Source: Halolactibacillus halophilus (GTDB lineage: Bacteria > Bacillota > Bacilli > Bacillales > Amphibacillaceae). From it: a stretch of DNA of 47,277 bases. The notes beneath the pieces are model-generated. The model saw nothing but the letters and a program-made list of their open reading frames with translations. It was not told the DNA's origin and ran no database searches. The stretch lies in assembly GCF_900115605.1 (NCBI RefSeq), contig NZ_FOXC01000022.1, positions 1 to 47,277 on the forward strand. The letters run 5' to 3'. The position numbers and the translations under genes were made by a program. Numbering within the stretch: position 1 is the stretch's first letter; each line of letters opens with the position of its first letter. Shown here one piece after another: positions 16,652 through 25,977 of the stretch.

Positions 16652-19600
16652 ACATTAGCCTCCTCTTGTATCATTTGTCGATAAGATTGAATTGTTTTTG
16701 GTAAGGTCGGTGTCTGAGTTCTCGCTTTAAGATAAGCTGTCAATGTTTCATTTCGACTTAAGACCATAACCCCTTCACTTAACGCTTTTAACCGAATCAC
16801 TGCCGATTGTTGGTCAGCTACACATTTAATTGTACCATTATCAAGCAAGCGGGTTGCTTCTTGTTCCGTGACCGAGACGACACGGGTTAATCCGTTATAT
16901 ATAAGCTTTTCACTAACCGTATCGTTCGCATAACAGATCCCGTCCACTTGAGCCAACTGGTTGATTAATGCTTTATCGATGTCTTGTAATCCTACATAAA
17001 TCCCACCAGCTTCGTCAATTGTCATAAACTGATTTTCTTTATAACCGAAAGCTTTTTGAAGCGCCGCTTCAACCGTGTCACCAAGACCGATTGCCTCACC
17101 AGTTGAACGCATTTCTGGTTGCAGTAACGGGTCGACATCACTTAGCTTTGTATGTGAGAAAATCGGCATCTTTACCGCATAGAAGGCTGGTTTTAACTGT
17201 AGACCTAAGGTTGGATGAAGCTGTTTTAATGACTGATTCAGCTGGGTTCTGACCGCTAAATCAACCATATCGATTCCCGTGACTTTACTTGCGATTGGGA
17301 CGGTACGTGATGCTCTTGGGTTTACTTCTAAGCAATAGAGTGTTTGCTCATCTTCACTTAAAACGAACTGAATATTAATTAGTCCCTTTAAATCAAGAGC
17401 TTTCGACAATTTCTTCGTGTACGTTTCAATCAAGGCTTCTTGTTGCTGCGTAAGATGCGGCGCCGGGAAAATTGCCATACTATCTCCTGAGTGCACGCCA
17501 GCTTTTTCAACGTGTTCAAAAATGCCTGGAATCACAATATCTTCACCATCACAAATCACATCAATTTCTACTTCTTTCCCTTCAATATAGCGGTCGAGTA
17601 ACAACGGGAAGACTTTATTTGATGTTTCCGTTTGTAATAATTGATCGAGATACTGATCTAAGGCTTGGTCTGATTCTAGGACAACCATGCCTTGACCACC
17701 AATCACATAAGACGGGCGCAGAAGCACCGGATAACCAAAATTTTTGGCTGTTTCTTTTGCCTTTTCATACGAATGCACCGTTGTTCCGGGAATATGCGGA
17801 ATCGCTAAGTCATCTAAGAGCTGATAAAATTGCTTCCGGTCTTCGGTGACATCAATATTATTAATGTCTGTACCGATAAGCTTGATGCCTCGTTCATGCA
17901 GATTTTCAGCTAGATTTACAGCCGTTTGGCCACCAAATTGAATCAATACACCGTCGGCTTGTTCTGTTAAGACAATTTGTTCAACATCTTCTGCGGTTAG
18001 TGGTTCAAAATATAAATGATCCGCCGTTGAATAATCAGTACTGACTGTCTCAGGATTGTTGTTAATAACAATGGCTTCAATCGCTTGGTCTTTTAACGAA
18101 AGGGCCGCATGTACTGAGCAATAATCAAACTCAACCCCTTGACCAATTCGGATTGGTCCAGAACCTAAGACCACAATTTTTTGTTGCTTATTTAGTGGCG
18201 TCACTTCATCATATTCAAGCCAAGAACTATAAAAGTACGGTGTTTTCGCTTCAAATTCCCCAGCACACGTATCAACCATCTTATAACTTGCGGTTAGGTT
18301 ATGTTCACTTAAATAGTCATGTACCACGCTTACCGTTGTCTTTAAGAGCCGTGCGAGCGTCACTTCGCTAAGACTATATTTTTTTGCTTGAATAAGGATG
18401 TCTGTTGGGACGGTTTCAAGCGTATACTGGCTTACTTTTGCTTCAAAATCAATCAACATTTTAAACTCATGTAAGAAATAACGGGTGATTTGGGTATGGT
18501 GGTGTAATTGATCAATACTCATACCTCGGGTTAGTGCTTCCATCACATAAAACAACCGTTCATCAGTTGGGTTTTCTAAAGCCTCAATCAAGTCAGCCTC
18601 TGTGCACGCACCTAATGCCGGACGGTGGAAATCAACTTGGTTAATTTCCATTGACCGAATCGCCTTCGTTAAAGCTGCGGTGAAATTACGTCCCAGTGAC
18701 ATGACTTCACCGGTTGCTTTCATTTGCGTACCTAAATGGCGATTGGCTTGATGAAATTTATCAAACGCAAACCGTGGTAATTTTAGTGCTACATAATCAA
18801 TCGCGGGTTCAAAGCTCGCATACGTATCTCCTGTGATCGGATTAAGGACTTCATCTAAGCGATAGCCGAGACTCAGTTTTGCCGCAATCCGAGCAATCGG
18901 GTAACCCGTTGCTTTAGATGCAAGCGCACTTGACCGACTAACACGCGGGTTGACTTCAATGATAATATAATCATTTGTCAGTGGGTTTAGTGCGAATTGA
19001 ATGTTACATCCACCAATCACCCCTAAAGCACGAATCACCTTAAGTGATGAATCTCTTAGCATTTGATGTTGGTAATCGGTTAACGTTTGGCTCGGGGCAA
19101 CAACGATACTATCACCTGTGTGTACCCCAACTGCATCAATGTTCTCCATATTACAAATAATAATCGCTGTATCATTATCATCCCGCATCACTTCATATTC
19201 AATCTCTTTCCAACCTTTCACCGATTGTTCGATGAGGACTTGGTGAATCGGGCTCTGATTTAAACCATTCTTTACAATCGTCAGTAGCTCTGTTTTAGAA
19301 TCAGCAATTCCACCACCCGCACCACCTAGTGTGTAAGCAGGTCTCACAATAACTGGATAACCGATCTTGTCGGCAAACTGGCAGGCATCCTCACTATTTT
19401 CAACCGTCTGACTCATCGCAACTGGTTCGTGTAAATCTTCCATCATCGCTTTAAACTGTTCCCGGTCTTCCCCGCGCTCAATTGTCTCAAGCGGCGTACC
19501 GAGTAAGGTGACGTTATTGTCCTTTAATACACCGTGTTCGGTGAGTTTTGCGGCTAAGTTTAGACCGGTTTGTCCACCAAGTGTCGGAAGTAGCCCATCT

Positions 19601-19848
19601 GGTCGTTCTATTTTTATAATTTCAACTAAACTTTCAACGGTGAGTGGCTCCATATAAATATGATCGGCGATGTTTTCATCGGTCATAATAGTCGCCGGAT
19701 TGTTATTGACCAACACAACCTCAATACCTTCTTCTTTTAAGGCAAGACAGGCCTGGGTCCCAGCATAATCAAATTCAGCTGCTTGACCAATCACGATGGG
19801 GCCTGAGCCAATAACAAGAACTTTTTTAATCGCCTCTAGTTTAGGCAT
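16648..19848 (-). CDS. carB: Carbamoyl phosphate synthase large subunit
   Basis: A 1066-residue protein with the internally duplicated ATP-grasp structure. Each half starts with a GSGPI(V/R)IGQ motif followed by EFDY; the first begins at about residue 12 and the second near 545. The C-terminal part is the regulatory domain. It forms carbamoyl phosphate from bicarbonate, ATP and ammonia delivered by CarA. I set the start at ATG 19848 (MPKLEAIKK), overlapping the carA stop by eight bases. The longer frame to 19893 adds 15 residues inside carA and is unlikely to be used. The position between carA and argF and the ARG boxes upstream suggest an arginine-regulated isoform. Confidence 0.94.
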   Translation of the reverse strand: MPKLEAIKKVLVIGSGPIVIGQAAEFDYAGTQACLALKEEGIEVVLVNNNPATIMTDENIADHIYMEPLTVESLVEIIKIERPDGLLPTLGGQTGLNLAAKLTEHGVLKDNNVTLLGTPLETIERGEDREQFKAMMEDLHEPVAMSQTVENSEDACQFADKIGYPVIVRPAYTLGGAGGGIADSKTELLTIVKNGLNQSPIHQVLIEQSVKGWKEIEYEVMRDDNDTAIIICNMENIDAVGVHTGDSIVVAPSQTLTDYQHQMLRDSSLKVIRALGVIGGCNIQFALNPLTNDYIIIEVNPRVSRSSALASKATGYPIARIAAKLSLGYRLDEVLNPITGDTYASFEPAIDYVALKLPRFAFDKFHQANRHLGTQMKATGEVMSLGRNFTAALTKAIRSMEINQVDFHRPALGACTEADLIEALENPTDERLFYVMEALTRGMSIDQLHHHTQITRYFLHEFKMLIDFEAKVSQYTLETVPTDILIQAKKYSLSEVTLARLLKTTVSVVHDYLSEHNLTASYKMVDTCAGEFEAKTPYFYSSWLEYDEVTPLNKQQKIVVLGSGPIRIGQGVEFDYCSVHAALSLKDQAIEAIVINNNPETVSTDYSTADHLYFEPLTAEDVEQIVLTEQADGVLIQFGGQTAVNLAENLHERGIKLIGTDINNIDVTEDRKQFYQLLDDLAIPHIPGTTVHSYEKAKETAKNFGYPVLLRPSYVIGGQGMVVLESDQALDQYLDQLLQTETSNKVFPLLLDRYIEGKEVEIDVICDGEDIVIPGIFEHVEKAGVHSGDSMAIFPAPHLTQQQEALIETYTKKLSKALDLKGLINIQFVLSEDEQTLYCLEVNPRASRTVPIASKVTGIDMVDLAVRTQLNQSLKQLHPTLGLQLKPAFYAVKMPIFSHTKLSDVDPLLQPEMRSTGEAIGLGDTVEAALQKAFGYKENQFMTIDEAGGIYVGLQDIDKALINQLAQVDGICYANDTVSEKLIYNGLTRVVSVTEQEATRLLDNGTIKCVADQQSAVIRLKALSEGVMVLSRNETLTAYLKARTQTPTLPKTIQSYRQMIQEEANV

Positions 19849-20917
19849 AGACAATTGCCCCCTTCTTCGCCACATCTCTAACAAACGCTTCAATCAAGTG
19901 CATTGTGTCCGTTGGACCTGGATGTGCTTCGGGGTGGAATTGAAACGATGTGACTGGTTTTGTTTTATGTTGTAGTCCTTCAATTGATTGATCATTGACA
20001 TTCGTAAAGAGAATATCAAACTCATTCGTAACAGTATCCTCACAGACGACATAGCCATGGTTTTGAGATGTCATATAGACTTTACCGGTGATGCTTGATT
20101 TTACCGCATGATTGCCCCCGCGGTGGCCGTAGACTAACTTTTTCGTTTGCATCCCGTAACTAAGCGCCAACAGTTGATGGCCAAGACAAATACCAAAACT
20201 CGGGTAGTGATCAGCGATCTTGCGGACGGTAGGGATGAGACTGAGGCAATCAACGGGGTCTCCTGGCCCATTTGAAAGCACAACCCCATCAATACCTAAC
20301 TGATCGAGCTCAGTTTTTGTCGTGTGATATGGGCAGAGTGAAACATTTGCTCCCGCAGCAGTTAAAGCATCAATGATTGATTTCTTTTGTCCAAAATCGA
20401 TAACAGCAATATGGGGGTGACGATTGCTGTAACTGTGATTATGCTGCACGTCTTTTACTGATACTTTTTTGACGACATCTGGGTCAATCTTCGTCATCGT
20501 TACTTTTTCATCTGGGTTCGTTGAAATTTTGCCGAAAACATTTGGATGGGTACGAATAATTTTGGTTAAGTGGCGCGTATCGACACCATAAATAATGGGC
20601 ACCTTTGTTTTTTCAGCAAGTTGTTTTAGTGTATGGGTAGATGTTGGGTGGTCAGGATAATGACTGACCGTTTGAACAATAAGTGCCTTTGCGCCAAAAC
20701 GGTCACTTTCTTTTACATCTCCATTACAACCATAATTCCCAATCAATGGGTATGTCATAGTCACGAGTTGCCCCTCATATGATGGGTCCGTCATCACTTC
20801 TTGATAGCCAATCATTGATGTATTGAATACCACTTCTCCCTCAGTTGTCGTCGCTTCAGTTAAAAATGTCCCCTCTAGCACATCACCGGTATTTAAAATT
20901 AAATAGGCCGTCTGCAT
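19841..20917 (-). CDS. carA: Carbamoyl phosphate synthase small (glutaminase) subunit
   Basis: A 358-residue class I glutamine amidotransferase. The N-terminal half is the CarA-specific domain (YQEVMTDPSY, NYGCNGD). The C-terminal half has NGPGDP near 216, the nucleophile Cys244 in FGICLGHQ and the His/Glu pair in FQFHPEAHPGP. It releases ammonia for CarB. First gene of the carA-carB-argF unit. The 155-base upstream region has two ARG-box-like repeats. A small stem, CTGTC-GAAA-GACAG followed by CTTTT on the minus strand (20973-20986), is a possible weak attenuator in the 5' leader. Confidence 0.94.
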   Translation of the reverse strand: MQTAYLILNTGDVLEGTFLTEATTTEGEVVFNTSMIGYQEVMTDPSYEGQLVTMTYPLIGNYGCNGDVKESDRFGAKALIVQTVSHYPDHPTSTHTLKQLAEKTKVPIIYGVDTRHLTKIIRTHPNVFGKISTNPDEKVTMTKIDPDVVKKVSVKDVQHNHSYSNRHPHIAVIDFGQKKSIIDALTAAGANVSLCPYHTTKTELDQLGIDGVVLSNGPGDPVDCLSLIPTVRKIADHYPSFGICLGHQLLALSYGMQTKKLVYGHRGGNHAVKSSITGKVYMTSQNHGYVVCEDTVTNEFDILFTNVNDQSIEGLQHKTKPVTSFQFHPEAHPGPTDTMHLIEAFVRDVAKKGAIVYA

Positions 20918-20996
20918 CTATTATCCCCGTCCTTTCATATGTAACTTCCATCGCTTATCCGCTATTCAAAAGCTGTCTTTCGACAGTTGTCTACAT

Positions 20997-21030
20997 TAAT
21001 AATTATACATTAAGACTAATAATTATACAT
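20997..21030 (-). promoter_or_regulatory. Paired ARG-box-like operators and -10 region of carA
   Basis: The 14-mer ATGTATAATTATTA on the minus strand occurs twice without change (plus-strand 20997-21010 and 21017-21030), 20 bases apart. It resembles half of the ArgR/AhrC box family (TGNATAWWWAT) and each copy contains TATAAT, so the repressor would cover the promoter. No strong -35 is seen. Confidence 0.6.
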
Positions 21031-21037
21031 CGGTAGG

Positions 21038-21066
21038 CGAAACAAAACTAGCCGAAGCTAGTTTGT
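21038..21066 (-). terminator. Terminator after argH
   Basis: ACAAACTAGC and GCTAGTTTTGT arms around a TTCG loop on the minus strand, followed by T-rich sequence, lie just after the argH stop and before the carA operators. Confidence 0.75.
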
Positions 21067-21072
21067 CTGTTG

Positions 21073-22485
21073 TTATGATAAAAGTTCCGCCATCTTTTCT
21101 AACCAAATCGTTGTGTCACTCAAATAGTTTTCTGCTTCACCAAATTGCCATTCGACACTTTGTTTGGCCGTTCCACCGTGTGCTTTTCTAGCATTGACAA
21201 CCGCCAGTGGATCTAAAACTTCAAAAATATCGGCTTCAATGACTTCAGAGAATTGCTTAAATTCTGCTAGCGTTAAATCAAGTAAATATTTATGATTGTC
21301 GATACAGCTTAACACCGCTTCACCAACCACCGCATGTGCTTCTCTAAATGGTAAACCTTTTGTAACTAAATAATCGGCTAAGTCTGTCGCATTCGAGTAA
21401 TCTTTTGCGACAGCTTCATACATGACTTCTTTATTCACCGTCATTGTTTCCACCATTGGGCTAAATAAGCTTAACGCACCAATTAATGTTTCAGCGGTAT
21501 CAAACATACCTTCTTTATCTTCCTGCATATCTTTATTATAGGCGAGTGGTAAGCCTTTTAATGTCGTTAAAATACCCATTAAGTGACCATACACGCGTCC
21601 GGTTTTACCACGGACAAGTTCTGGTACATCCGGATTTTTCTTTTGTGGCATCATACTACTGCCAGTACAAAAAGCGTCATCTAACTCAATAAAGTTAAAC
21701 TCCTGACTCGACCACTGCACAAGCTCTTCTGAAAACCGTGATAAGTGCATCATGATAAGGGACGCATCCGATAAAAATTCAACAACAAAGTCACGGTCAC
21801 TGACAGAGTCTAAGCTATTTTCCGTAATCCTATAAAAGTTTAATTCATCCTTCACGAAGTGACGATCAATCGGGAACGACGTGCCCGCGAGGGCACCAGC
21901 ACCAAGCGGTGATTTATTGATCCGCTTAAAACTATCCATCAACCGCTCCACGTCACGCTGGAACATAAACACATAACTGAGTAAATGATGGGCAAATAAC
22001 ACCGGTTGCGCCCGCTGCAGGTGGGTATACCCTGGTAAAATTGTATCGGTATGCGCTTTTGCTTGGTTTAATAAAGCCGTTTGTAGTGTCGTTAATAATT
22101 CGACTAATGTGACGACTTGATCTCGTAAGTAAAGACGCATATCTAGTGCAATTTGATCGTTACGACTCCGTCCGGTGTGAAGCTTCCCTCCAACTGGACC
22201 AATCTCATCAATTAATAACTTCTCCACATTCATATGAATATCTTCATTTTCTTTTGTTAAAACATCTTTATTTGATTTGATTAATGCATCGACTTTCTTT
22301 AAACCGTCGACGATCGTATCACGTTCATCTGCTTCAATGATCCCAGCTGAGGCTAACATATTCACATGAGCAAGGCTCCCTAAAATATCATACGTCGCCA
22401 ACTTTTGATCAAAACTAATGGATGCCGTGTACTCATCGACTAATTCATTGGTTGGTTTTGTGAATCGTCCGCCCCATAGTTTCAT
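21073..22485 (-). CDS. argH: Argininosuccinate lyase
   Basis: A 470-residue member of the fumarase/aspartase superfamily, normal length for ArgH. It starts MKLWGGRFT, has HTGRSRNDQ at 103-111 and the flexible catalytic loop signature [12 protein letters not shown] at 275-286 with the catalytic serine. It cleaves argininosuccinate to arginine and fumarate. Its ATG overlaps the argG stop by four bases, so argG-argH is a coupled two-gene operon that ends at the hairpin at 21038-21066. Confidence 0.95.
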   Translation of the reverse strand: MKLWGGRFTKPTNELVDEYTASISFDQKLATYDILGSLAHVNMLASAGIIEADERDTIVDGLKKVDALIKSNKDVLTKENEDIHMNVEKLLIDEIGPVGGKLHTGRSRNDQIALDMRLYLRDQVVTLVELLTTLQTALLNQAKAHTDTILPGYTHLQRAQPVLFAHHLLSYVFMFQRDVERLMDSFKRINKSPLGAGALAGTSFPIDRHFVKDELNFYRITENSLDSVSDRDFVVEFLSDASLIMMHLSRFSEELVQWSSQEFNFIELDDAFCTGSSMMPQKKNPDVPELVRGKTGRVYGHLMGILTTLKGLPLAYNKDMQEDKEGMFDTAETLIGALSLFSPMVETMTVNKEVMYEAVAKDYSNATDLADYLVTKGLPFREAHAVVGEAVLSCIDNHKYLLDLTLAEFKQFSEVIEADIFEVLDPLAVVNARKAHGGTAKQSVEWQFGEAENYLSDTTIWLEKMAELLS

Positions 22486-23741
22486 TGTTTGACCGCTTCC
22501 TTTATATCGACTGTTGTTTTTGTCATCGATTCTGGTTTTGTTTGTTGCGCTTTTGTAACTGTTTCATGGACTTGTGTCGGTAAGCCCCACAGCTTAATAA
22601 ATCCAAGTGCCGCATCATGATCAAACTGATCACCTGTTGAATAAGTCGCAAGATCTAAGTCATATAGTGAGTAGTCAGATTTTCTTCCAACAACCATTGC
22701 TTGACCTTTATAAAGTTTTACTTTTACAACACCTGAAACATATTTTTGTGTTTCGGCGATAAAGGCTTTTAAAGCATCTGTCAGTGGTGAATACCATAAG
22801 GCGTCATAAACAGATTGCGCAAATTTTTGTTCAATCAATGGTTTAAATTGTGATACTTCTCTTGGTAACGTCAGTGCTTCAAGTTCTTGGTGGGCCGCAA
22901 TTAATGTCACACCTGCGGGTGCTTCATAAATCTCTCTTGATTTAATCCCAACTAACCGGTTTTCAACGTGATCAATCCGACCAACCCCATGCTTACCAGC
23001 GATTTGATTTAATTCTAAGATCAGTTCATGTAAAGGATACTGTTGCCCATTTATCGCCACAGGCTTTCCTTGATCAAAGGTAATTTCAATCGTTTCTGGT
23101 GTATCAGCTGCATCAACAGGATCGGTTGTTAATTCAAACGCATCCTTTGGTGCTTCTGCCCATGGATTTTCTAAGATACCACATTCATTACTTCTTCCCC
23201 ATAGGTTTTGATCAATACTGTATGGACTTTCTTTACCAACTGGTACAGGAATACCATGTTTCTCAGCATAAGCTAATTCTTCGTCCCGCGTCATTTTCCA
23301 CTCTCTTACCGGAGCCACGATTTTAAGATTTGGGTTAAGTGCCGTAAAGGCAACATCAAACCGGACTTGGTCGTTTCCTTTGCCGGTACAACCGTGGGCA
23401 ACCGCAACAGCACCTTCTTGTTCGGCGATATCGACAAGTACCTTTGCGATCAAAGGTCTTGACAGGGCTGAAATTAGTGGATATTTACCTTCATATAATA
23501 AATTCGCTTGAAGTGCTGGTAACACATATTCTTCTGAGAAAAGTTCTTTTGCGTCAACGGAGTAAGATTTAATTGCCCCCACATCAATCGCTTTTTTCTT
23601 TACGAATTCTAAATCTTTACCTTCTCCTACATCTAACCCTACTGCGATGACATCATAATTGTATTGGTCTTGTAACCATTTAATTGCCACTGATGTATCT
23701 AATCCCCCAGAATACGCTAATACAATTTTATCTTTTGCCAT
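22482..23741 (-). CDS. argG: Argininosuccinate synthase
   Basis: A 419-residue enzyme joining citrulline and aspartate with ATP. The N-terminal PP-loop [10 protein letters not shown] is at residues 9-18 and [13 protein letters not shown] near 115-127. [15 protein letters not shown] in the middle is also characteristic of the family. The C-terminus is about 15 residues longer than typical and ends in a charged tail. It is transcribed from a promoter embedded in two ARG-box-like repeats (23802-23833) and is translationally coupled to argH. Confidence 0.95.
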   Translation of the reverse strand: MAKDKIVLAYSGGLDTSVAIKWLQDQYNYDVIAVGLDVGEGKDLEFVKKKAIDVGAIKSYSVDAKELFSEEYVLPALQANLLYEGKYPLISALSRPLIAKVLVDIAEQEGAVAVAHGCTGKGNDQVRFDVAFTALNPNLKIVAPVREWKMTRDEELAYAEKHGIPVPVGKESPYSIDQNLWGRSNECGILENPWAEAPKDAFELTTDPVDAADTPETIEITFDQGKPVAINGQQYPLHELILELNQIAGKHGVGRIDHVENRLVGIKSREIYEAPAGVTLIAAHQELEALTLPREVSQFKPLIEQKFAQSVYDALWYSPLTDALKAFIAETQKYVSGVVKVKLYKGQAMVVGRKSDYSLYDLDLATYSTGDQFDHDAALGFIKLWGLPTQVHETVTKAQQTKPESMTKTTVDIKEAVKQ

Positions 23742-23801
23742 GTTGATCCGCTCCCTTTTATTTAAATGATTTTATTTTCAATCGATTCGGTTAACTTGTG
23801 T

Positions 23802-23833
23802 ATTATTATGCAATAGAAAGAATAATAATGCAA
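23802..23833 (-). promoter_or_regulatory. argG promoter embedded in paired ARG-box-like operators
   Basis: On the minus strand TTGCAT (23828-23833), a 17-base spacer and CATAAT (23805-23810) form a promoter. The repeats TTGCATTATTATT and TTGCATAATAAT lie 20 bases apart and contain the -35 and -10. The 20-base spacing matches the carA operator pair, supporting common ArgR/AhrC control. The rest of the 305-base gap to 24046 is AT-rich. Confidence 0.6.
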
Positions 23834-23981
23834 CCCTTTTTGCGGATTTTTTTATTCTTTTTAGGGAATAGTATATTATCAGTCATAACATCGCAGCCTA
23901 ACATTAGGATGAAAGCGGATTTCTATCTGATATACATAAAGATTAATATTTATGCGATAATATGTATATTTTTTTAAAAAT

Positions 23982-24008
23982 TGAAACTTTTAAACGACAG
24001 CAGACGAC
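23982..24008 (+). promoter_or_regulatory. Possible ECF-type promoter of the DUF4349 gene
   Basis: TGAAAC (23982-23987) and CGAC (24005-24008) are 17 bases apart, close to the TGAAAC-N16-CGTC pattern of cell-envelope-stress sigma factors such as SigM/SigW. Spacing and -10 are each one step off, so this is tentative. Confidence 0.3.
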
Positions 24009-24046
24009 TGATATAGTAGCGAAATACTTAAAAGGAGGCGTTAAGC

Positions 24047-24991
24047 ATGAACAAGAAACAATGGCTTTTATTATTATTTAGTTTTACCCTTATCTTTATC
24101 GCTGCATGTTCAAATGATAATCAATCAGAAAGTAATACGATCAGTGATATGGATACGGCTGTTGAAGATGATGCTGCCCAGCAAGAGGCATATGATGAGG
24201 GAGGCATTCGACCCGAGGGACCGATAGAAGACGGTGAAACCGATGCGCCGGTTGATACAACAGATCGGAAGATTATGTATAATGCTAACCTAGAACTCAC
24301 CACCCGTAAGTATGATACGGCAGTACAATTTATTGAAGAGGAAACAAACCGCGTCGATGGTTATATCCTTAATAAAGAAACGCATCGGTACGATGCGCAT
24401 TTACGGTCTGGTTATTTTACGATTCGGATTCCTGCTGAAAACTTACAAACCTTTTTAAATCAATTTGAAACAGACTTATTCCAAGTCGAATACAACGCCA
24501 TCTCAGGGCAAGATGTCACCGATCAATACGTCGATTTAGAAACGCGACTCAACACACAAAAACAATTAGAAGAACGGTTACTCACCTTTATGGAAGAAGC
24601 TGAATCAACAGAAGACTTACTCCAAATCTCGCGTGACTTAGCGAATGTTCAACTTGAAATTGAACGCCTGACGGGTCAATTAAACTATCTCGATAACCGA
24701 ATTGACTATGCGACTGTCGATCTTCGGTTACAAGAAGAGGAAGTCAGCACACTTAAAGATGGCGATTTAAATATTTGGCAACGCACCAAAGACCAGTGGG
24801 TCAGAAGTTATGATGCGGTCATTATCTTCTTCTCTGATCTGTTTGTCTACATTGTCGGTAATTTACCAGTGATTATGATCTTTATTGTGATTACTTCTGT
24901 CATTGGGTTATTTGTAAGACACCGCTATAAAAAACAGCCGAAATCTCACCACCCACATAACAATGAAGATAAACAAGATCATGATCAGTAG
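24047..24991 (+). CDS. DUF4349 domain lipoprotein
   Basis: A 314-residue envelope protein. A lipoprotein signal peptide ends in the lipobox FIAAC with the lipidated Cys21. An acidic low-complexity linker covers about 25-72, the DUF4349 domain about 73-235 with a coiled coil near 165-215, and a membrane helix lies at about 257-291. A basic, His-rich cytoplasmic tail follows. Function is unknown; relatives are envelope-anchored and sometimes under envelope-stress sigma factors. The gene stands alone behind AAAGGAGG, divergent from argG, and ends at a terminator. Confidence 0.85.
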   Translation: MNKKQWLLLLFSFTLIFIAACSNDNQSESNTISDMDTAVEDDAAQQEAYDEGGIRPEGPIEDGETDAPVDTTDRKIMYNANLELTTRKYDTAVQFIEEETNRVDGYILNKETHRYDAHLRSGYFTIRIPAENLQTFLNQFETDLFQVEYNAISGQDVTDQYVDLETRLNTQKQLEERLLTFMEEAESTEDLLQISRDLANVQLEIERLTGQLNYLDNRIDYATVDLRLQEEEVSTLKDGDLNIWQRTKDQWVRSYDAVIIFFSDLFVYIVGNLPVIMIFIVITSVIGLFVRHRYKKQPKSHHPHNNEDKQDHDQ

Positions 24992-25029
24992 TATATAATA
25001 GATTGTTTACAAAGATTAATTTTCGAAAG

Positions 25030-25069
25030 AAAAGCACCTGTCCTTGATGTTCAAGGGGCAGGTGCTTTT
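25030..25069. terminator. Terminator after the DUF4349 gene
   Basis: AAAAGCACCTG and CAGGTGCTTTT arms with an inner CCTTGA/TCAAGG pairing make a long hairpin with A/T flanks; it can act in both directions between the DUF4349 gene and the convergent regulator gene. Confidence 0.85.
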
Positions 25070-25139
25070 GATTGATCATTATCACATGTCAATCCCGTAC
25101 ATACGGTCAATGAAGATAGACGGCATTCATCATCTTCGA

Positions 25140-25694
25140 TTACTCATCTTCATCTCTATAGCTAGCGACTAAAAAAGTATACGCATTCTCTTCTTGTGGA
25201 TCATTTTCTTCGTAATCTTGAATAAGAGATCTGATTTTTTCATTAACCTCTTTCCATTGGTTAAATGATAATTTCTTAGATAGGTAACTCAGTTCTGCAG
25301 TGGATTCCATTTTGTCAGCACCAGAATCAAATGCCGTTAAATCTTCACTGAGTCTTTGAGTTGCTTTATGTACCTCAAACAGAAAAGATTGAATAATGGC
25401 CGGTTCATTCTGTTTTAATATATCACCTTCAACACTAACTGCATTACCTTGAAGATGTTTACTCGTATAGTAATACTCCGTTAGATTTTTCACTTGTTTT
25501 TCTTTTTCAATTTTTAATGCGTTTATATCTAACAGCTTTTTAATTGGATAATATAGCGCACTTGTTGGTAAGCCTACCCGTTTTGAAATTTCTTTCGTTG
25601 TCAGTGCTTGATCATTTGTTACTTTAAGAATTTGCATCGTTTTTTTATCAAAAATAACTTTACCCACATCATTCATGTCTGTCATATCATTCAC
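25140..25694 (-). CDS. Winged-helix transcriptional regulator (ArsR-like fold)
   Basis: A 184-residue protein. Residues about 14-75 form a winged helix-turn-helix: QALTTKEISKRVGLPTSALYYPIKKLL is the recognition region, then a basic wing. The rest is an acidic helical domain that may bind a ligand or dimerise. It lies downstream of, and in the same direction as, the MFS transporter gene, with 283 bases between them that contain a long palindrome. A local regulator of the transporter is the natural inference. Ligand unknown. Codon use is AT-rich like the transporter, suggesting joint acquisition. Confidence 0.75.
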   Translation of the reverse strand: MNDMTDMNDVGKVIFDKKTMQILKVTNDQALTTKEISKRVGLPTSALYYPIKKLLDINALKIEKEKQVKNLTEYYYTSKHLQGNAVSVEGDILKQNEPAIIQSFLFEVHKATQRLSEDLTAFDSGADKMESTAELSYLSKKLSFNQWKEVNEKIRSLIQDYEENDPQEENAYTFLVASYRDEDE

Positions 25695-25806
25695 CTCAAT
25701 AACACTATATGATAACGATTTAATAATTTCAATCGATTTAATTCATTTTCTCCAATAGAGAGATCGTGCATAAGATAATTATTAATCCATAATAGCTAGC
25801 TCATCA

Positions 25807-25840
25807 GAATTTCATGATATAAATTGATATCATGAAATTC
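25807..25840. repeat. 14-base-arm palindrome between MFS gene and regulator
   Basis: GAATTTCATGATAT (25807-25820) and ATATCATGAAATTC (25827-25840) are perfect inverted repeats around AAATTG. There is no T-run directly after it, so an operator for the adjacent winged-helix protein is as likely as a terminator. Confidence 0.6.
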
Positions 25841-25977
25841 ATCTACTCACTTTTGAAATCATAATTAACTTTTTGTACATCAAGGCTGACTTTATTATTA
25901 TCACCATTCGTTAGAATTATCGTTACCTGACTTCATTTTAAAATCTCTGTTTATCTTTGAATTTATATTCTATCATA

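Noticed and set aside
19849-19893. 15-residue N-terminal extension of CarB
   Set aside because: It lies inside carA; the ATG at 19848 gives the standard CarB start and the compact ATGCCTAA overlap.
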